A program made the translations under genes and the position numbers. Of a stretch of DNA of 64,000 nt, positions 41,190 through 51,907 are shown piece by piece (positions within the stretch are counted from its first letter, which is position 1; each line of letters begins with the position of its first letter). Origin of the DNA: Prorocentrum cordatum (taxonomy: Eukaryota > Sar > Dinophyceae > Prorocentrales > Prorocentraceae); NCBI GenBank assembly GCA_963575745.1, contig CAUYUJ010017883.1:89278-153277 (forward strand), read 5' to 3'. The notes beneath the pieces were generated by a model that saw nothing but the letters and a program-made list of their open reading frames with translations, ran no database searches and had not been told where the DNA came from.

Positions 41190-42125
41190 TATTTTCATCG
41201 ATCTCACCATCCATCTCATTCAATCGATATCACTATCCATCGCATCACCGATCTCACTATCGATCCCACTATTGATATCACTGTCGTTTTCACCATCGAT
41301 CTCATGATCGATCTCACGATCGACCTAACGATCGCTCTCACTGTCGGTCTCACTCGATGTCAACCACTATTGATTTCACTATCGAAGTCACTATCGGTCT
41401 CACTATCGATTACACTTTTGATCTCACTATCGATCTCACAATCGATCTCACTATCGATTTCACTATCGATCGCACTAGCGATCTTACGATCGATCTCACA
41501 ATCTATGCCGCTCAATTGATCTCACTGTCGATCTCACTATCGATTCCACTTTCGATCTCACCATCAATCTCATGATCGATCTCACGATCGACCTTATAAT
41601 CGCACTCATTGTCGGTCTCACTATCGATGTCAACCAACACCGATTTCACTATCGAAGTCACTACTATCGATTACACTTTTGATCTCACTATCGATCTCAA
41701 ATCGATCTCACAATCGATCGCACTATCGATTTCACTATCGATCTCACTATCTCTGCCGCTCAATCGATCTCACTGTCGATCTCACTTGATCTCCTTATCG
41801 ATTTCGCTGTCGATTTCACTATCGTTCTCACAGTCCATGCCACTCAATCGATCTCACTACCGATCTCACTATCGAACATACGATCGACCTAATGATCGAT
41901 CCCACTATCGATCCCACCCAATCGATCTCACAATCGATCTCACAATCGATCTCACTATCGATCGCACTATCGATCTCGCCATCGATCTCACTATCGATCT
42001 CACTATTGATCTCATCCAATCGATCTCGCTACCAATCTGACGATCGATCTTTCTATCGATCTCACGATCGATCTCACTTTCGATTTCACCCAATTGATCT
42101 CACTATTGATCTCTTTATCCGCGCC
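41190..42125 (+). repeat. 12-bp minisatellite ATCGATCTCACT, about 0.93 kb
   Basis: About 75 units, mostly 12 bases, carrying ATCGAT almost every unit. Smaller blocks recur at 42525-42555, 42588-42625, 42690-42725, 43555-43660, 43815-43880 and 44395-44445, always next to other modules of this region. Confidence 0.95.
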
Positions 42126-42149
42126 ATAACATCTCATAGCACATAGCAT

Positions 42150-42262
42150 AGCAAGGGACGCCCCCGCTCCACGGGACACCACGGGACACCACGGGAAACC
42201 ACGGGACACCATCTGCACGCCATCGGGACACCATCGGACACCATCGGGACACCACGGGGCCA
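42150..42262 (+). repeat. 11-bp minisatellite GGGACACCACG
   Basis: About ten units; the same word recurs at 42556-42690, and 9-bp forms (CCCGGGACA) at 42826-42860, 44800-44830 and 45890-45925. Confidence 0.9.
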
Positions 42263-42345
42263 TTGCCGGCCAACCTGGGGGACAGCAACGCTTGGCTCGG
42301 CTTCGCCCTGGCAACCTCGGGTTAATTCCTCTCGCCCGCCCATGC

Positions 42346-42500
42346 AGCTTCGCCTCGCCCGAACGCGCGACACGAACACGAAACCGAAACCGATACCCCG
42401 GTGGGGGGGGGAGATCTCCGTTTCTTTGCGATCTCACGCCCCAACTTCTGATTATACCTATACGACCACCCTTCGGGTGATAAGGAGGTTGTGGGGGGGG
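42346..42500 (+). repeat. Dispersed module D, copy 1
   Basis: Order of words: CAGCTTCGCCTCGCCCG, CACGAACACGAAACCGAAAC, CGGTGGGG, TGCGATCTCA, then CCTATACGACC, CCCT(T/G)CGGG, GATAAGGAGGTTG and a G run. Four further copies follow in the next 4 kb in the same orientation. Confidence 0.85.
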
Positions 42501-42825
42501 GGGAGAGGGGGGAACCAACATCTGACTCAATCGATCTCACTATCGATCTCACTCAACGGGACACCACGGGACACCACGGGACACTTGTCGATCTCACTAT
42601 CGATCTAAATATCGATCTCATTCAATGGGACACCACGGGACACCACGGGCCACCACGGGACACCACGGGACACCGCGGGACACCACATCGATCTCACTAT
42701 CGGTCTCACTTTCGATCTCACTCAACGGGACACCATATGACGCCACGGGCCGCCGCAGGCGCCGAAAAGCCCGCCGCAGGCGTCGAAAAACATGAATTAT
42801 GAAATTAGCGACGTGCGTTAGCGCC

Positions 42826-43130
42826 GGGACGCCCGGGACACCCGGGACACCCGGGACACCGCCCGGCCCATTTGGGACACTTCCCCGCCACCGGCGGACG
42901 GGAAACGGACTTTCGCTCCTACTTCGGCCTAGCTACAGGAGGATCACGCGTAGCTTCGCCTCGCCCGCACGCACGACACGAACACGAAACCGAAACCGAT
43001 TTCCCGGTGGGGGGTCTCAGTTTCACTGCGATATCACCCCCCAACTTCCGATATAAATATAGATACGCATGCACATACCTATACGACCGCCCTGCGGGCG
43101 TTAAGGAAGTTGGGGGGGATTGAGATCAAA
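42826..43130 (+). repeat. Dispersed module D, copy 2 with upstream part
   Basis: Begins with CCCGGGACA units and the segment CGGCGGACGGGAAACGGACT, TCGGCCTAGCTACAGGAGGA, then the D words in order. Contains the short hairpin CCGCCCTGCGGGCG. Confidence 0.85.
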
Positions 43131-43194
43131 TGCCCACCCTGACTGACTTTCCAGCCTGTCACCTTGATCATCTTCTCGTTCTCTCTGTCTCTCT

Positions 43195-43250
43195 TTCTCT
43201 CTGTGTCTCTCTCTCTCTCGCCCTCTCTCTCTCTCTCCCTCTCCATCATA
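43195..43250 (+). repeat. (CT)n tract downstream of module D
   Basis: CTCTCT after CCAGCCTGTCACCTTGATC; the same arrangement recurs after copy 4 (45196-45265), so the CT tract belongs to the module. Confidence 0.85.
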
Positions 43251-43654
43251 GTCTCCCTCCACCACAATGATGATCGCGATGACGATGATATCCCACTACC
43301 TATGCGACCACCCTGCGGGTGATAAGGAGGTTGGGGGGGGGCCCAGCAATGGGCAACAGTGGTGAATGTTGTTGTGACAATGCCAGTGGAGATAGTTGCG
43401 TTGCCGCTCGCTCTTGGGGGCGTTGGTGTCGAGTTGTTTACGGCACCCTTCCCCTGGGAACCTGCCCAACCTGCGCAACGGCAGCTAACGGCGCCATTTG
43501 GCCACAGAAGACTGAAGCGCTGGCAAAGCTTGGCGCAGCCCGCGCCGCCTCTTGCACTATCGATCTCAGTATCGATCTCTCTATCGGTCTCACTCAATCG
43601 AACTCACTCGATCAATCTCACCATCGATCTCACAATCGATCTCACAATTGATAT

Positions 43655-44055
43655 CACTATCGTCGTCGTCATCATCATCATCATCGACATCACCATTACA
43701 ATCATCATCATCGTCATCATCATCTTCAGTATCATCATCATCATCAACATCATCATCGACGTCGTCATCATCATCACAATCATCATCACCATCATGGCCA
43801 TCCTCACCATCAGCATCGCGCAATCGATCTCACATTCGGTCTCACTATCGATATCACAATCGATCTCACAATCGACGTCATCATCATCATCATCATCATC
43901 ATGATCACCATCATCATCGACGACACCAACATCATCATCATCGCCATCATCATCATCATCAACATCATCATCGTCATCATCATTACCATCATCATCACCA
44001 TCATCATCATCATCATCATCATCATTATCATCATCATCATCATAATCATCCACGT
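43655..44055 (+). repeat. CAT/ATC microsatellite
   Basis: CAT units with an ATCGATCTCACA interruption at about 43823-43880. Confidence 0.95.
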
Positions 44056-44064
44056 CATTATCGG

Positions 44065-44400
44065 GACACCGACGGGACACCGAAGGGACACCAGCGGGAC
44101 ACCGGCGGGACACCGCGCGGCACCGGCCGCCCGGTCAAGGTTCTTTTGCCCCGGCCGCGCCTCAGCCACACTGGACTCCAGCGGGACACCGGCGGGACAC
44201 CGCGGGGCACCGGCCGCCCGGTCAAGGTTCGTTTGCTCCGGCCGCGCCTCACCCACAGGAGACTTTCTCTCGCCCGCCCACGCAGCTTCGCCTCGCCCGC
44301 ACGGCACGCACGAACACGAAACCGAAATCGATTTCCCGGCAGGGGGGCTCTCCGTTCCACTTCGATCTCACCCCCCATCTTCCGATCTACCTATCTGTCG
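44065..44400 (+). repeat. Dispersed module D, copy 3
   Basis: Starts with GGGACACCG units and a duplicated segment (CGGCCGCCCGGTCAAGGTTC at 44122 and again at 44210), then the D words. Confidence 0.8.
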
Positions 44401-44524
44401 ACCGACCTATCGGTGAATCTCACTGTCGACCTCACTATCGACATCAAAAGCAAAATGAAAAACCCGCGGCAGGCGCCGAACAACGATTTGTTGTCGGACA
44501 ACCAGAGGACAACCATCGGCACAA

Positions 44525-44735
44525 CCACGGGTAAAATGGGTTGGATTGGAAGGAATGGATTGGATAAGATGGATTGGATTGGCCCGCCGCAGGCGCAGAA
44601 ACAAATGAATATATGGATTGGGCTGGGTGGATTGGATTGGATGGGATAAGATAAGATTGGGCAAGATGGGCTGGATAAGATAAGATGGATTGGACTGGGC
44701 AAGATGGATAGGATAATATCAGCTGGATTGGATAA
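44525..44735 (+). repeat. GGATTGGATAAGAT repeat, block 1
   Basis: Pentamer-based units (GGATT, GGATA, AGATT) ending in AAAGCCCGCCGCAGG. Together with block 2 it forms a higher-order pattern. Confidence 0.9.
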
Positions 44736-44794
44736 GAAAGCCCGCCGCAGGTGCCGAAAAAAAGGAATTATGAAATTAGAGACATGCGTTAGCG

Positions 44795-45160
44795 CCAGGA
44801 CGCCCGGGACACCCGGGACACCCGGGACACCGCCCGGCCCAGCTGGGACACCTCCCGGCCACCGGCGGACGGGAAACGGACTTTCGCTCCTATTGACACC
44901 CGGGACACCGCCCGGCCCAATTGGGACACTTCCCGGCCACCGGTAGACGGGAAACGGACTTTCGCTCCTACTTCGGCCTAGCTACAGGAGGATCACGCGC
45001 AGCTTCGCTTCGCCCGCACGCGCGACACGAACACGAAACCGAAACCGATTTCCCAGTGGGGGGTCTCCGTTTCACTGCGATCTCACCCCCAAGTTCCGAT
45101 GTATACCTATACGACCGCCCTGCGGGCGATAAGGAGGTTGGGGGGGGAGGGGGATCAAAT
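44795..45160 (+). repeat. Dispersed module D, copy 4
   Basis: Contains the CGGACGGGAAACGGACTTTC segment twice (about 44868 and 44949) before the D words, so an internal duplication of about 80 bases occurred. Confidence 0.85.
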
Positions 45161-45284
45161 GCCCACCCTGACTGCCCTCCAGCCTGTCACCTTGATCTCA
45201 TCTCTCTCTTTCTCTCTGTGTCTCTCTCTCTCTCTCTCTCACTCTCTGTGTCTCTCCCACTCTCAGGCGCCGACAAAAATTAAT

Positions 45285-45850
45285 TAATGGATTGGGTTGG
45301 GTGGATTGGATTGGATGGGATAAGATGAATTGGATTGGAAGAGATGGATTGGATAAGATAAGCTGGATTGGATTGGCCCGCCGCAGGCGCAGAAACACAT
45401 GAATTGATGGATTGGGTTGGATGGATTGGATTGTGTGGGATAAGAAAAAAAGATGGGACAATATGGGTTGGATAATATAATATGGATTGTTTGGACAACC
45501 TATATTGGATATGATAAGCTAGATTGGATAAGAAAGCCCGCCGCAGGCGCCGACAACAATGAATTGATGGATTGGGTTGGGTGGGTTGGATTGGATGGAA
45601 TAAGATGGCTTGGATAAGATAAAATGGGTTATATTGGAAGAGATGTATTTGATAAAATAAGATGGATTGGATTGGCCCGCCGCAGGCGCAGAAACAAATG
45701 AATTGATGGATTTGGCTGGGTGGATTGGATTGGGTGAGATAGTATATGATGGGACAAGATGGGCTGGATAAGGTAAGATGGATTGGATGGCACAAAATGG
45801 ATCGGATTTGATAAGCTGGATTAGATAAGAAAGCCCGCCGCAGGCGCCGA
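45285..45850 (+). repeat. Higher-order GGATTG repeat, about 150-bp units
   Basis: Each unit begins with CCCGCCGCAGGCGC(C/A)GA, then a short AT-rich part (ACAAATGAATTGATGGATTG) and a GGATTGG/GATAAGAT run. CCCGCCGCAGGCGC recurs at about 45377, 45537, 45677 and 45834. Confidence 0.9.
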
Positions 45851-45884
45851 ACAAAATGAGTTATGAAATTCGCGACGTGCGTTA

Positions 45885-46195
45885 GCGCCGGGACGCCTGG
45901 GACACCCGGGACACCCGGGACACCGCCCTGCCCATTTGGGACACCTCCCGGCCACCGGCGGACGGGAAACGGACTTTCGCTCCTATTGACACCCGGAACA
46001 CCGCCCGGCCCAATTGGGACACCTCCCGGCCACCGGCGGACGGGAAACGGACTTTTGCTCCTACTTCGGCCTAGCTACAGGAGGATCACTCGCAGCTTCG
46101 CCTCGCCCGCACGCACGACACGAACACGAAACCGAAACCGATTTCCCGGTGGGGGGACTCCGTTTCATTGCGATCTCACCCCCCCCCCACCTCCG
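45885..46195 (+). repeat. Dispersed module D, copy 5
   Basis: Same internal duplication as copy 4 (GGACGGGAAACGGACTTT twice), so copies 4 and 5 share an ancestor. The 3' part is replaced by C runs and poly(T) at 46198-46225. Confidence 0.85.
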
Positions 46196-46439
46196 ATTTT
46201 TTTTTTTTTGTTTTTTTTTTTTTTTGTGTGCAACAGAGTTTTGTACATATGTATATATATACATATGTGGGGGGAGGGAGCGAGAGACAGAAACATAACT
46301 CAACTATGACACATACAGCATCGAGTGAGAGACGGAGTAGAGAAACAGAGTGAGAGAGAGAGAGAGATAGAGAGACATTCAGAGAAATTGCGTGTATGTT
46401 TACATCTATGCACAGAGCACAGTAGAGAGAGAAAACATA

Positions 46440-46595
46440 CAACATGTATGTATGTATGTATGTATGTATGTATGTATGTATGTATGTATATATGTATATA
46501 TGTATGTATGTGTGTATGCATGCATGCATGCATGCATGCATGTATGTATGTTTGTATGTATGCATGTATGCATGTATGCATGTATGCATGTATGC

Positions 46596-46639
<44 letters not shown>

Positions 46640-46698
46640 GTATAGGTATATGTATATGTATATGTATATGTATCTGCATATGTGTATGTATATGTATT

Positions 46699-46777
<79 letters not shown>

Positions 46778-46830
46778 GTATATGTATATGCATACACCTA
46801 TATATACATATATATATATATGTCGATATA
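46440..46830 (+). repeat. ATGT / ATGC / TATGTA arrays
   Basis: (ATGT)n at 46445-46512, ATGC at 46516-46541, then the hexamer TATGTA from about 46595 to 46790 and a TA-rich end. Frames through it ([14 protein letters not shown]) are shadows. Confidence 0.95.
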
Positions 46831-46847
46831 CATATCCACATGATATT

Positions 46848-47522
46848 GAAGACGCCTACGGCGTATCACCGCCGCCCCCTGCCTAAATGGCCGAGCGTTG
46901 TGGCAAGAGCTCTGTCAAGCTATCGGGCCATGTGTTCCCCCGGTAGAAACATTTCGGGGAACACTTGGGGGAGGATGGCGGGGCAGATCAAGAGGAGGAG
47001 GAGGGGGCATATTGAGAGCCTCTGGGAGCACTCCTGGGGCCTCCTGGGAGCTACCTGTGAGCCTTTTGGAGGTATCTTGGGGCTTCCTTGGGCCTCTTGG
47101 GGGCCTTTGGGGGCTTCTCGGAGGCCTCTTTGGTCGTCTTAGGGCATTCCTGGCCTGTCTGACGCCGTCGGAAGCCGTCTTGGGGGCCTCTCTGGGCCGA
47201 CTTGGGGCCCTCTTGGGGTGCTCCAGGGCCGTGTTGGAGGCCATCTTGGGCGTCTTCGAGGCCTATTGGGCCGTCTTGGGGCCTTCCTGGGGCCGTCTTC
47301 GGGGCCTCTTGGATCGTTCTGGGGCCATCTTGGAGGCCTCGTGGGTGATTTTGGGGCGATCTTGGGGGCCTCTTGGACCGTCTTGGGCTGTCGGAAGGCC
47401 GAAAAGAAACACATGCCAAAATCTTTCAAAAACCCACGACAACTAATGATTTGGCCTCTTCGGGCCCTCTTGGTGGACGTCTTGGACGCCTCTTGGGCAG
47501 TCTTGGAGGCCTGGCTTTGAGG
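46848..47522 (+). repeat. Composite repeat H2
   Basis: Head 46848-47003: GAAGACGCCTACGGCG, GGCCGAGCGTTGTGGCAAG, CAAGCTATCGG, then the stem GTGTTCCCC / GGGGAACAC. A very short GGA stretch (about 46990-47008) follows, then the GGCC/TCTTGG tail and, at 47393-47480, the conserved module with GCCAAAATC and GATTTGGC arms. Confidence 0.8.
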
Positions 47523-47525
47523 ACA

Positions 47526-48160
47526 CGCCATGTGGCCGAGAGTTGGGCTAGAGCTTGACCAAGCTGTCCGACCATGAGTTCCCCGAGTTGGTGTGGAAAG
47601 GTTTCGGGGAAGACGTGGGGGAGGAAGAGGAAGAGGAGGGGAAGAAGGAAAAAGGAGAAGGGGGAGGAGGTCTCTTCGGAGCCTCTTGAGGCACTCTTGG
47701 GCTCGATTGGACCATCTTGGGACTGTCTTGGAGGCCATGTTGGGGCTATCTTGGGCTCTCTTGGGGCCTGTTGAGGGCCTCTTGGGGCCCTTGTGGGGCT
47801 TCTCGGGGGCTTCTCTGGCCGTCTTTTTGCGTTCCTGGCCCGTCTGACGCCGTCGGGAGCCGTCTGGGGGGCCTCTCTGAACCGACTTGGGGCCCTCTTG
47901 GGGCGCTTCGGGTCCGTTTTGGAGGCCATCTTGGGCGTCTTGGAGGCCTCTTGGGCCGTCTTGGGGCCCTGTTGGGGCTTTCTTGGGGGCTTCTTGGGCC
48001 GTCATGGGGTCATCTTGGAGGCCTCGTGAGCGATTTTGGGGTGATCTTGGGGGCCTCTTGGGCCGTCTTGAGGCCTTCGGAAGGCCGAAAAGAAGCAAAT
48101 GCCAAAATCCTTCAAAAACCTTAGACAAACCTATGATTTTGGCCTCTTCGGGTTCTCCTC
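47526..48160 (+). repeat. Composite repeat H3
   Basis: Head at 47526-47625 (CATGTGGCCGAGAGTTG, then AGTTCCCC / GGGGAAG), short purine stretch 47620-47670, GGCC/TCTTGG tail, and the conserved module at 48078-48160 whose arms GCCAAAATC (48101-48109) and GATTTTGGC (48135-48143) pair perfectly. Confidence 0.8.
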
Positions 48161-48174
48161 GAGGGCCCCCTTAG

Positions 48175-48245
48175 GGCGCGCGCCCTCGGCGCCTCGAGTG
48201 CCCGAGGCCGCGAGGGAGCTCCAGGAGGAAGCGCCGCCCCGGCAG
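48175..48245 (+). CDS. Candidate exon, unknown gene
   Basis: Begins after CCCCCTTAG and ends CGGCAG before GTGCTCTCT. Reads APSAPRVPEAARELQEEAPP then RQ, with almost all codons ending in G or C. A diverged copy is at 48713-48773. Confidence 0.35.
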
Positions 48246-48468
48246 GTGCTCTCTCTCTCTCTCTCTCTCGCAGTCGGGGGCGGCAAAGAGGGGGGTGATG
48301 ACCAGGGGGGGTGGATATCATGGCGTGGGGCATGATACTTCCCCAGATTTCATGGCGCCTCTTCTTACTTCATTACGTCCCTGGCCCCCCCGCTGGGCCG
48401 CGCACATGCCGCCGGTCATGATTTGCACCCCCCCTCTTGGACACCCCCCTCTTGGCCGCTCCCGAACC

Positions 48469-48609
48469 GAGCGCGCTCCACTGCTCGCAAAGTGTCTGTT
48501 CGCAAACGTCCAAGCGACAAGTGCTGTTCGATGTGATGGGGCCTTTTTGTCACGACGCACTGGATCCAGGCCCCCTGCGAGCAGCTCCTTCGCGAGTAGT
48601 GGAGCGCTC
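48469..48609. mobile_element. Inverted-repeat element family C, uninterrupted copy (141 bp)
   Basis: Left end GAGCGCGCTCCACTGCTCGC, right end complementary to GAGCGCTCCACTACTCGC. The interior includes GGATCCAGGCC and TGCGAGCAG, as in the copy at 28725-29150, but without the family B insertion. Confidence 0.6.
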
Positions 48610-48712
48610 TTGCCTGGTGCCAGTGTTCCCCCCTCTGGCTGCCCCTCACTGCCCGGGTCCCTCTCGACGCCTGCTCCCCTCCCGCGACGATCCCATAATT
48701 TGGTCGCGCGTG

Positions 48713-48773
48713 CTCGGCGCTTCCGGGTGCCCGAGGCCGAGAGGGCTTCACGAGGAAGCGCCGCCCCCGGCAG
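48713..48773 (+). pseudogene. Diverged copy of the candidate exon at 48175-48245
   Basis: Shares GTGCCCGAGGCCG and GAGGAAGCGCCGCCCC, and ends CGGCAG before GTTTCTTC. A 2-base deletion and an extra C put the second half out of frame relative to the first copy, so it is probably an exon fossil. Confidence 0.4.
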
Positions 48774-48777
48774 GTTT

Positions 48778-48860
48778 CTTCTCCTCCTCCTCCTCCTACC
48801 TCCTCCTCCCTCCTCCTCCTCCTTCTCCTCCTCCTCCTCCTCTTCCTCCTCCTCCCTGTC
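48778..48860 (+). repeat. TCC pyrimidine tract
   Basis: (TCC)n with CTACC and TTC interruptions, immediately after the GT of the exon copy. Confidence 0.95.
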
Positions 48861-48929
48861 GCAACCCGAGGACAGTTTGAAGGGCGGGCCGGGCGTTTCA
48901 CCAGAGACTTCTTCATCATTTATGACTCG

Positions 48930-49270
48930 GAAGCTTAAGCGTTGGCAACAGTTTCGCAGATCGAGGGCGGGTGGTTTTCAAAATGTGGCTCTCGCCTTAA
49001 CGCGGCGCACATTCGTTTTTTACATGCAAGAGTTTCACGGACTGATGGCGGGTGGTGTTCAAAATGTGGCTCTCGCCTTTGCGCCACGCACATTCGTTTT
49101 AAACAATTGCGAGAGTTTCACGGATTGAGGGCCACCCGTTTTCAAAATGTGGCTGTCGCCTTAGCGCGGCGCACATTCGTTCTAGAACATTGCAACAGTT
49201 TCACGGATTGAGGGCGGGTTTGTTTGAAAATTTGGCTCTCGCTTTAGAGCCGCGCACATTCGTTTTAAAA
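48930..49270 (-). repeat. Satellite E, four tandem units of about 82 bp (inverted)
   Basis: AAATGTGGCTCTCGCC recurs at 48983, 49064, 49147 and 49230 (last unit AAATTTGGCTCTCGC), with GCGCACATTCGTTTT and GTTTCACGGATTGAGGGCGG between. It is the reverse complement of the block at 30190-30565. Confidence 0.85.
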
Positions 49271-49284
49271 GTTCTAAGAGTTCC

Positions 49285-49450
49285 GCGGGTTCCCATCACC
49301 AACGTACCAGAAATGGTGTTTTGGAACGATTCAGGATTATGCGGGTGAAACAGTTACGTTGGCTCGCTGTGTAGAAGTCCCAGGAATGGCGTTCTGGCAC
49401 GATTGAGGATCGTCAAGACGCAACAGTCAGGTTGATCCGTGGCGTTGGAA
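49285..49450 (-). repeat. Satellite F, about two units (inverted)
   Basis: AGAAATGGTGTTTTGGAACG and AGGAATGGCGTTCTGGCACG, each followed by GATTnAGGAT and AACAGT. It follows satellite E here, mirroring the F-then-E order at 29990-30565. Confidence 0.7.
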
Positions 49451-50490
49451 TTGCGATAACAATGGTTTGGCATGCTTCAGGGTCTTCAAACGCTTGTCTT
49501 CCAACGAGGCAGTTCCCTCAATGAAAGTGAACCGTTGTAGGGGCCTGTGAAGAGGGAGCTTGGAGGGAGGGCTTATTCCAACATTGTCGATGACTCTTGG
49601 GTTTCCACTGGTCTTTCTTCTTTTCTGCTCGGGCCCCGTGCGCGCTGCGGCCCGCCCGGGGGGAGCGACCTCCGTGGCAGCCCTCGGATGCGACCCCCGG
49701 AGGGTGCCTCTCCGTGCGCCGCCCGGGCGCGGCTCTCGAGAGGCGAGGACCCGGGGCTCGCTCGTGGGCGCGGTTCTCTCTCGGAAGCGTTGCCCTTGCG
49801 GTTGCAGCTGGAGTTGGCGTCGGGCTTTCGTCCGTTCGGCTTGCGTACCAGCAGGCGAGGCCAGTAGAGATTCCGGCCACATTGAGCGACGGCGCTAAAG
49901 CGTACACGTTTTTTGCTCCTATATTCTTAGGTGCGCGACATGAGGTCATCGAGGCGTTGCTTTGAAGAAGGAACAACAAGGCATGAATACTGAACTTTTG
50001 GCGTTCCGCGCGGAAAACTGCTTAGGATCGACGAAGAGGTCGACGGAGGTTCGGGGCTTTCGTCCCCTTCATCTGGGCGTCTTGCAAAAACGCTTCGGGG
50101 GTCTGTCCCGTGTTTTGAGCCCCAGGACCCGTACGGATTGAGGAATCCCGCAAAAAGACGGGTGTCGGCCGTGTTTTTTCCATGGCTCTGTGCTCTTTCA
50201 TGCATGTGGGGATGTGATGCCAACACACCCCGTCGACAGAACCCCCATGCCCTCGACCCCATCCTTCTTTACGTCCCTCTTCTCTCGTCCTTATCCCTAC
50301 CATTCCTGTCGATCTTCTCCAACCTATCCAGACCCTCCGCACTCCCTCATCCCTCTTGTGTTAGCACCTACTCTTCCTGCGTCCTTCCCCCCATTTGTCC
50401 TCATCCTGCTCCTCCTCCCCCGCCTCCCCCGTCCCTCCTCCCTTCTCTCTCTTTCTCTCTCCCTCTCTCTCCCTCGCTCCCTTCATCCTC
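49451..50490. other. Unassigned stretch
   Basis: An open frame ending TGA at 49963-49965 (+) has a hydrophobic GSVALAVAAGVGVGLSSVRL and ends ARHEVIEALL. It could be a terminal exon, but codon bias is weak. C/T-rich DNA at about 50390-50490. Confidence 0.25.
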
Positions 50491-50493
50491 TCT

Positions 50494-50788
50494 CTGACTG
50501 GACTACGGCACTGATCACTGCCACTGCAACTCCCTGCAACTACACTTCACCAATGCTTGCACGAGAATGCAGACACGTGTTTTTCACACCTGCCGCACCC
50601 CACCGCAGTGTGCGCGTCTCGAGGCTAAACGCTTGAGCGCCGACCTAAACCTTGACAGGCTTTCCGCACGAGTGGCTTGGGATCGAGCCAACATGCGCTG
50701 CAGCATGCCCGTTCCATGTCAAAGCCATCGGGAAAGAACGAGCCCTGATTGCTTAAGCCTTCATTCAGGCGAGCCCGAAAATACAAAA
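50494..50788 (+). repeat. Dispersed repeat G, copy 1 (about 295 bp)
   Basis: Starts CTGACTGGACTACGGCA and contains CCAATGCTTGCACGAGAA, TGCGCGTCTCGAGGC, GCACGAGTGGCTTGGGATCG and CATGCCCGTTCCATGTCA. It is closely matched, in the same orientation, by 56794-57083. Confidence 0.9.
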
Positions 50789-50799
50789 GTCATCCACAC

Positions 50800-50985
50800 G
50801 TGTATCCCAGTATCCCACACGTTGTCCCAGGCGAACCCCGTGCACGACTCCGAGAATACAGAATCGCTCACTTTCGCATCCTACACGGGGTCCCAGGCGA
50901 GCCAGCCGCCGACTCCTAAGATACGGAATCGCTCACATTCGTGTCCCACACGGGGCCCCAGGTGAACTGGCGCACGACGAACATT
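50800..50985 (+). repeat. Tandem units of about 66 bp
   Basis: CCACACGTTGTCCCAGGCGA, CTACACGGGGTCCCAGGCGA and CCACACGGGGCCCCAGGTGA start three units; the GAATCGCTCAC word recurs in the first two. No gene supported in the sequence on to 51612. Confidence 0.75.
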
Positions 50986-51612
50986 TCTTTACGGAAGCCG
51001 CTCCACCAAGGGGTGGTGGGGCGTCACGAAAGGAAACGCATATGCATGTCATGCGCAAAGCCCTTCCTCCCCTCGCAAGGCCTTCGATCCACGCCCCATG
51101 CTCGGCAGCATGCCAGCGACAACAATCAATGCCGCTAGTGTTTGGTATGACCTTCCTTGTAGCATCATCTGGAACGCATGTGACTGCAAGGCCATGCTGG
51201 CGTTGTGTGGGAACATGGGTTGCACCACGGCGTGAATTCATGCGGTCTCTCAGCTGCTGCAGTTTGTGATGACAAGAGGGGTGGGGTAGCGATCGACAGA
51301 GTCAGCGATGGCCCGTGCAATCGAGCCCTGTGAGTTCACGCGTGGGTCAAAAACCCATGCTCTGGAGCTGCCGTGCACGACATGCTCTCGAACGTGTTGC
51401 GCAAGCCGCTGACGAAGATGGCATACTGTCGACCCGCATAGTAAGCATGGGCAATCTTCCCAAGGCATCCTTGCCCATTCGGCCTATCCTCAGCGACTCT
51501 CGCTGGCCAGCCTCGTTCTACAAACGTTAGCATGGGCCTCCAGGGCCCTTGCATCCTTGCCGCGCATCCTTGTGACACGGCTCGATTGTACCGCGCCGCG
51601 CCGTCCGGCTCG
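50986..51612. other. Unassigned stretch
   Basis: Non-repetitive; open on the minus strand (51336 upward) but without a recognised motif. Confidence 0.3.
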
Positions 51613-51907
51613 AGCGGAGAACGCCCTCCTCGCTGCCCACGGCCGACGAGAGCACGAGACGTGCATCTGCGACGAGGGACGTGATGCCATACCCAGCGCA
51701 TGCTCCCAGCGCCATGGCAACGGCCATCTCGAGCGTTGGGCTCAGTTGCCGTGGGGTGCTCGCGGAGAATGCCCTCCTCGCTGCTCACGGCAGACGAGCG
51801 CCCGCGGCCTGCAGCTGGGAAGAGGGACGTGATGCCATGCCCGGCGCGTGCTCCCAGCGCCATGGCAGTGGCCATCTCGAGGGTTGGACTTGGCTGCTGC
51901 GGAGTGC
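51613..51907 (+). repeat. Tandem duplication, unit about 148 bp
   Basis: GCCCTCCTCGCTGC begins at 51623 and again at 51771; both units contain GGGACGTGATGCCAT, GCTCCCAGCGCCATGGCA and GGCCATCTCGAG. A third, partial GGAGTGCTCGGC start is at 51902. The overlapping minus-strand frame is repeated accordingly. Confidence 0.85.

Noticed and set aside
46176-46886. His/Thr/Tyr and Cys/Tyr frames
   Set aside because: Products of ATGT and TATGTA arrays.
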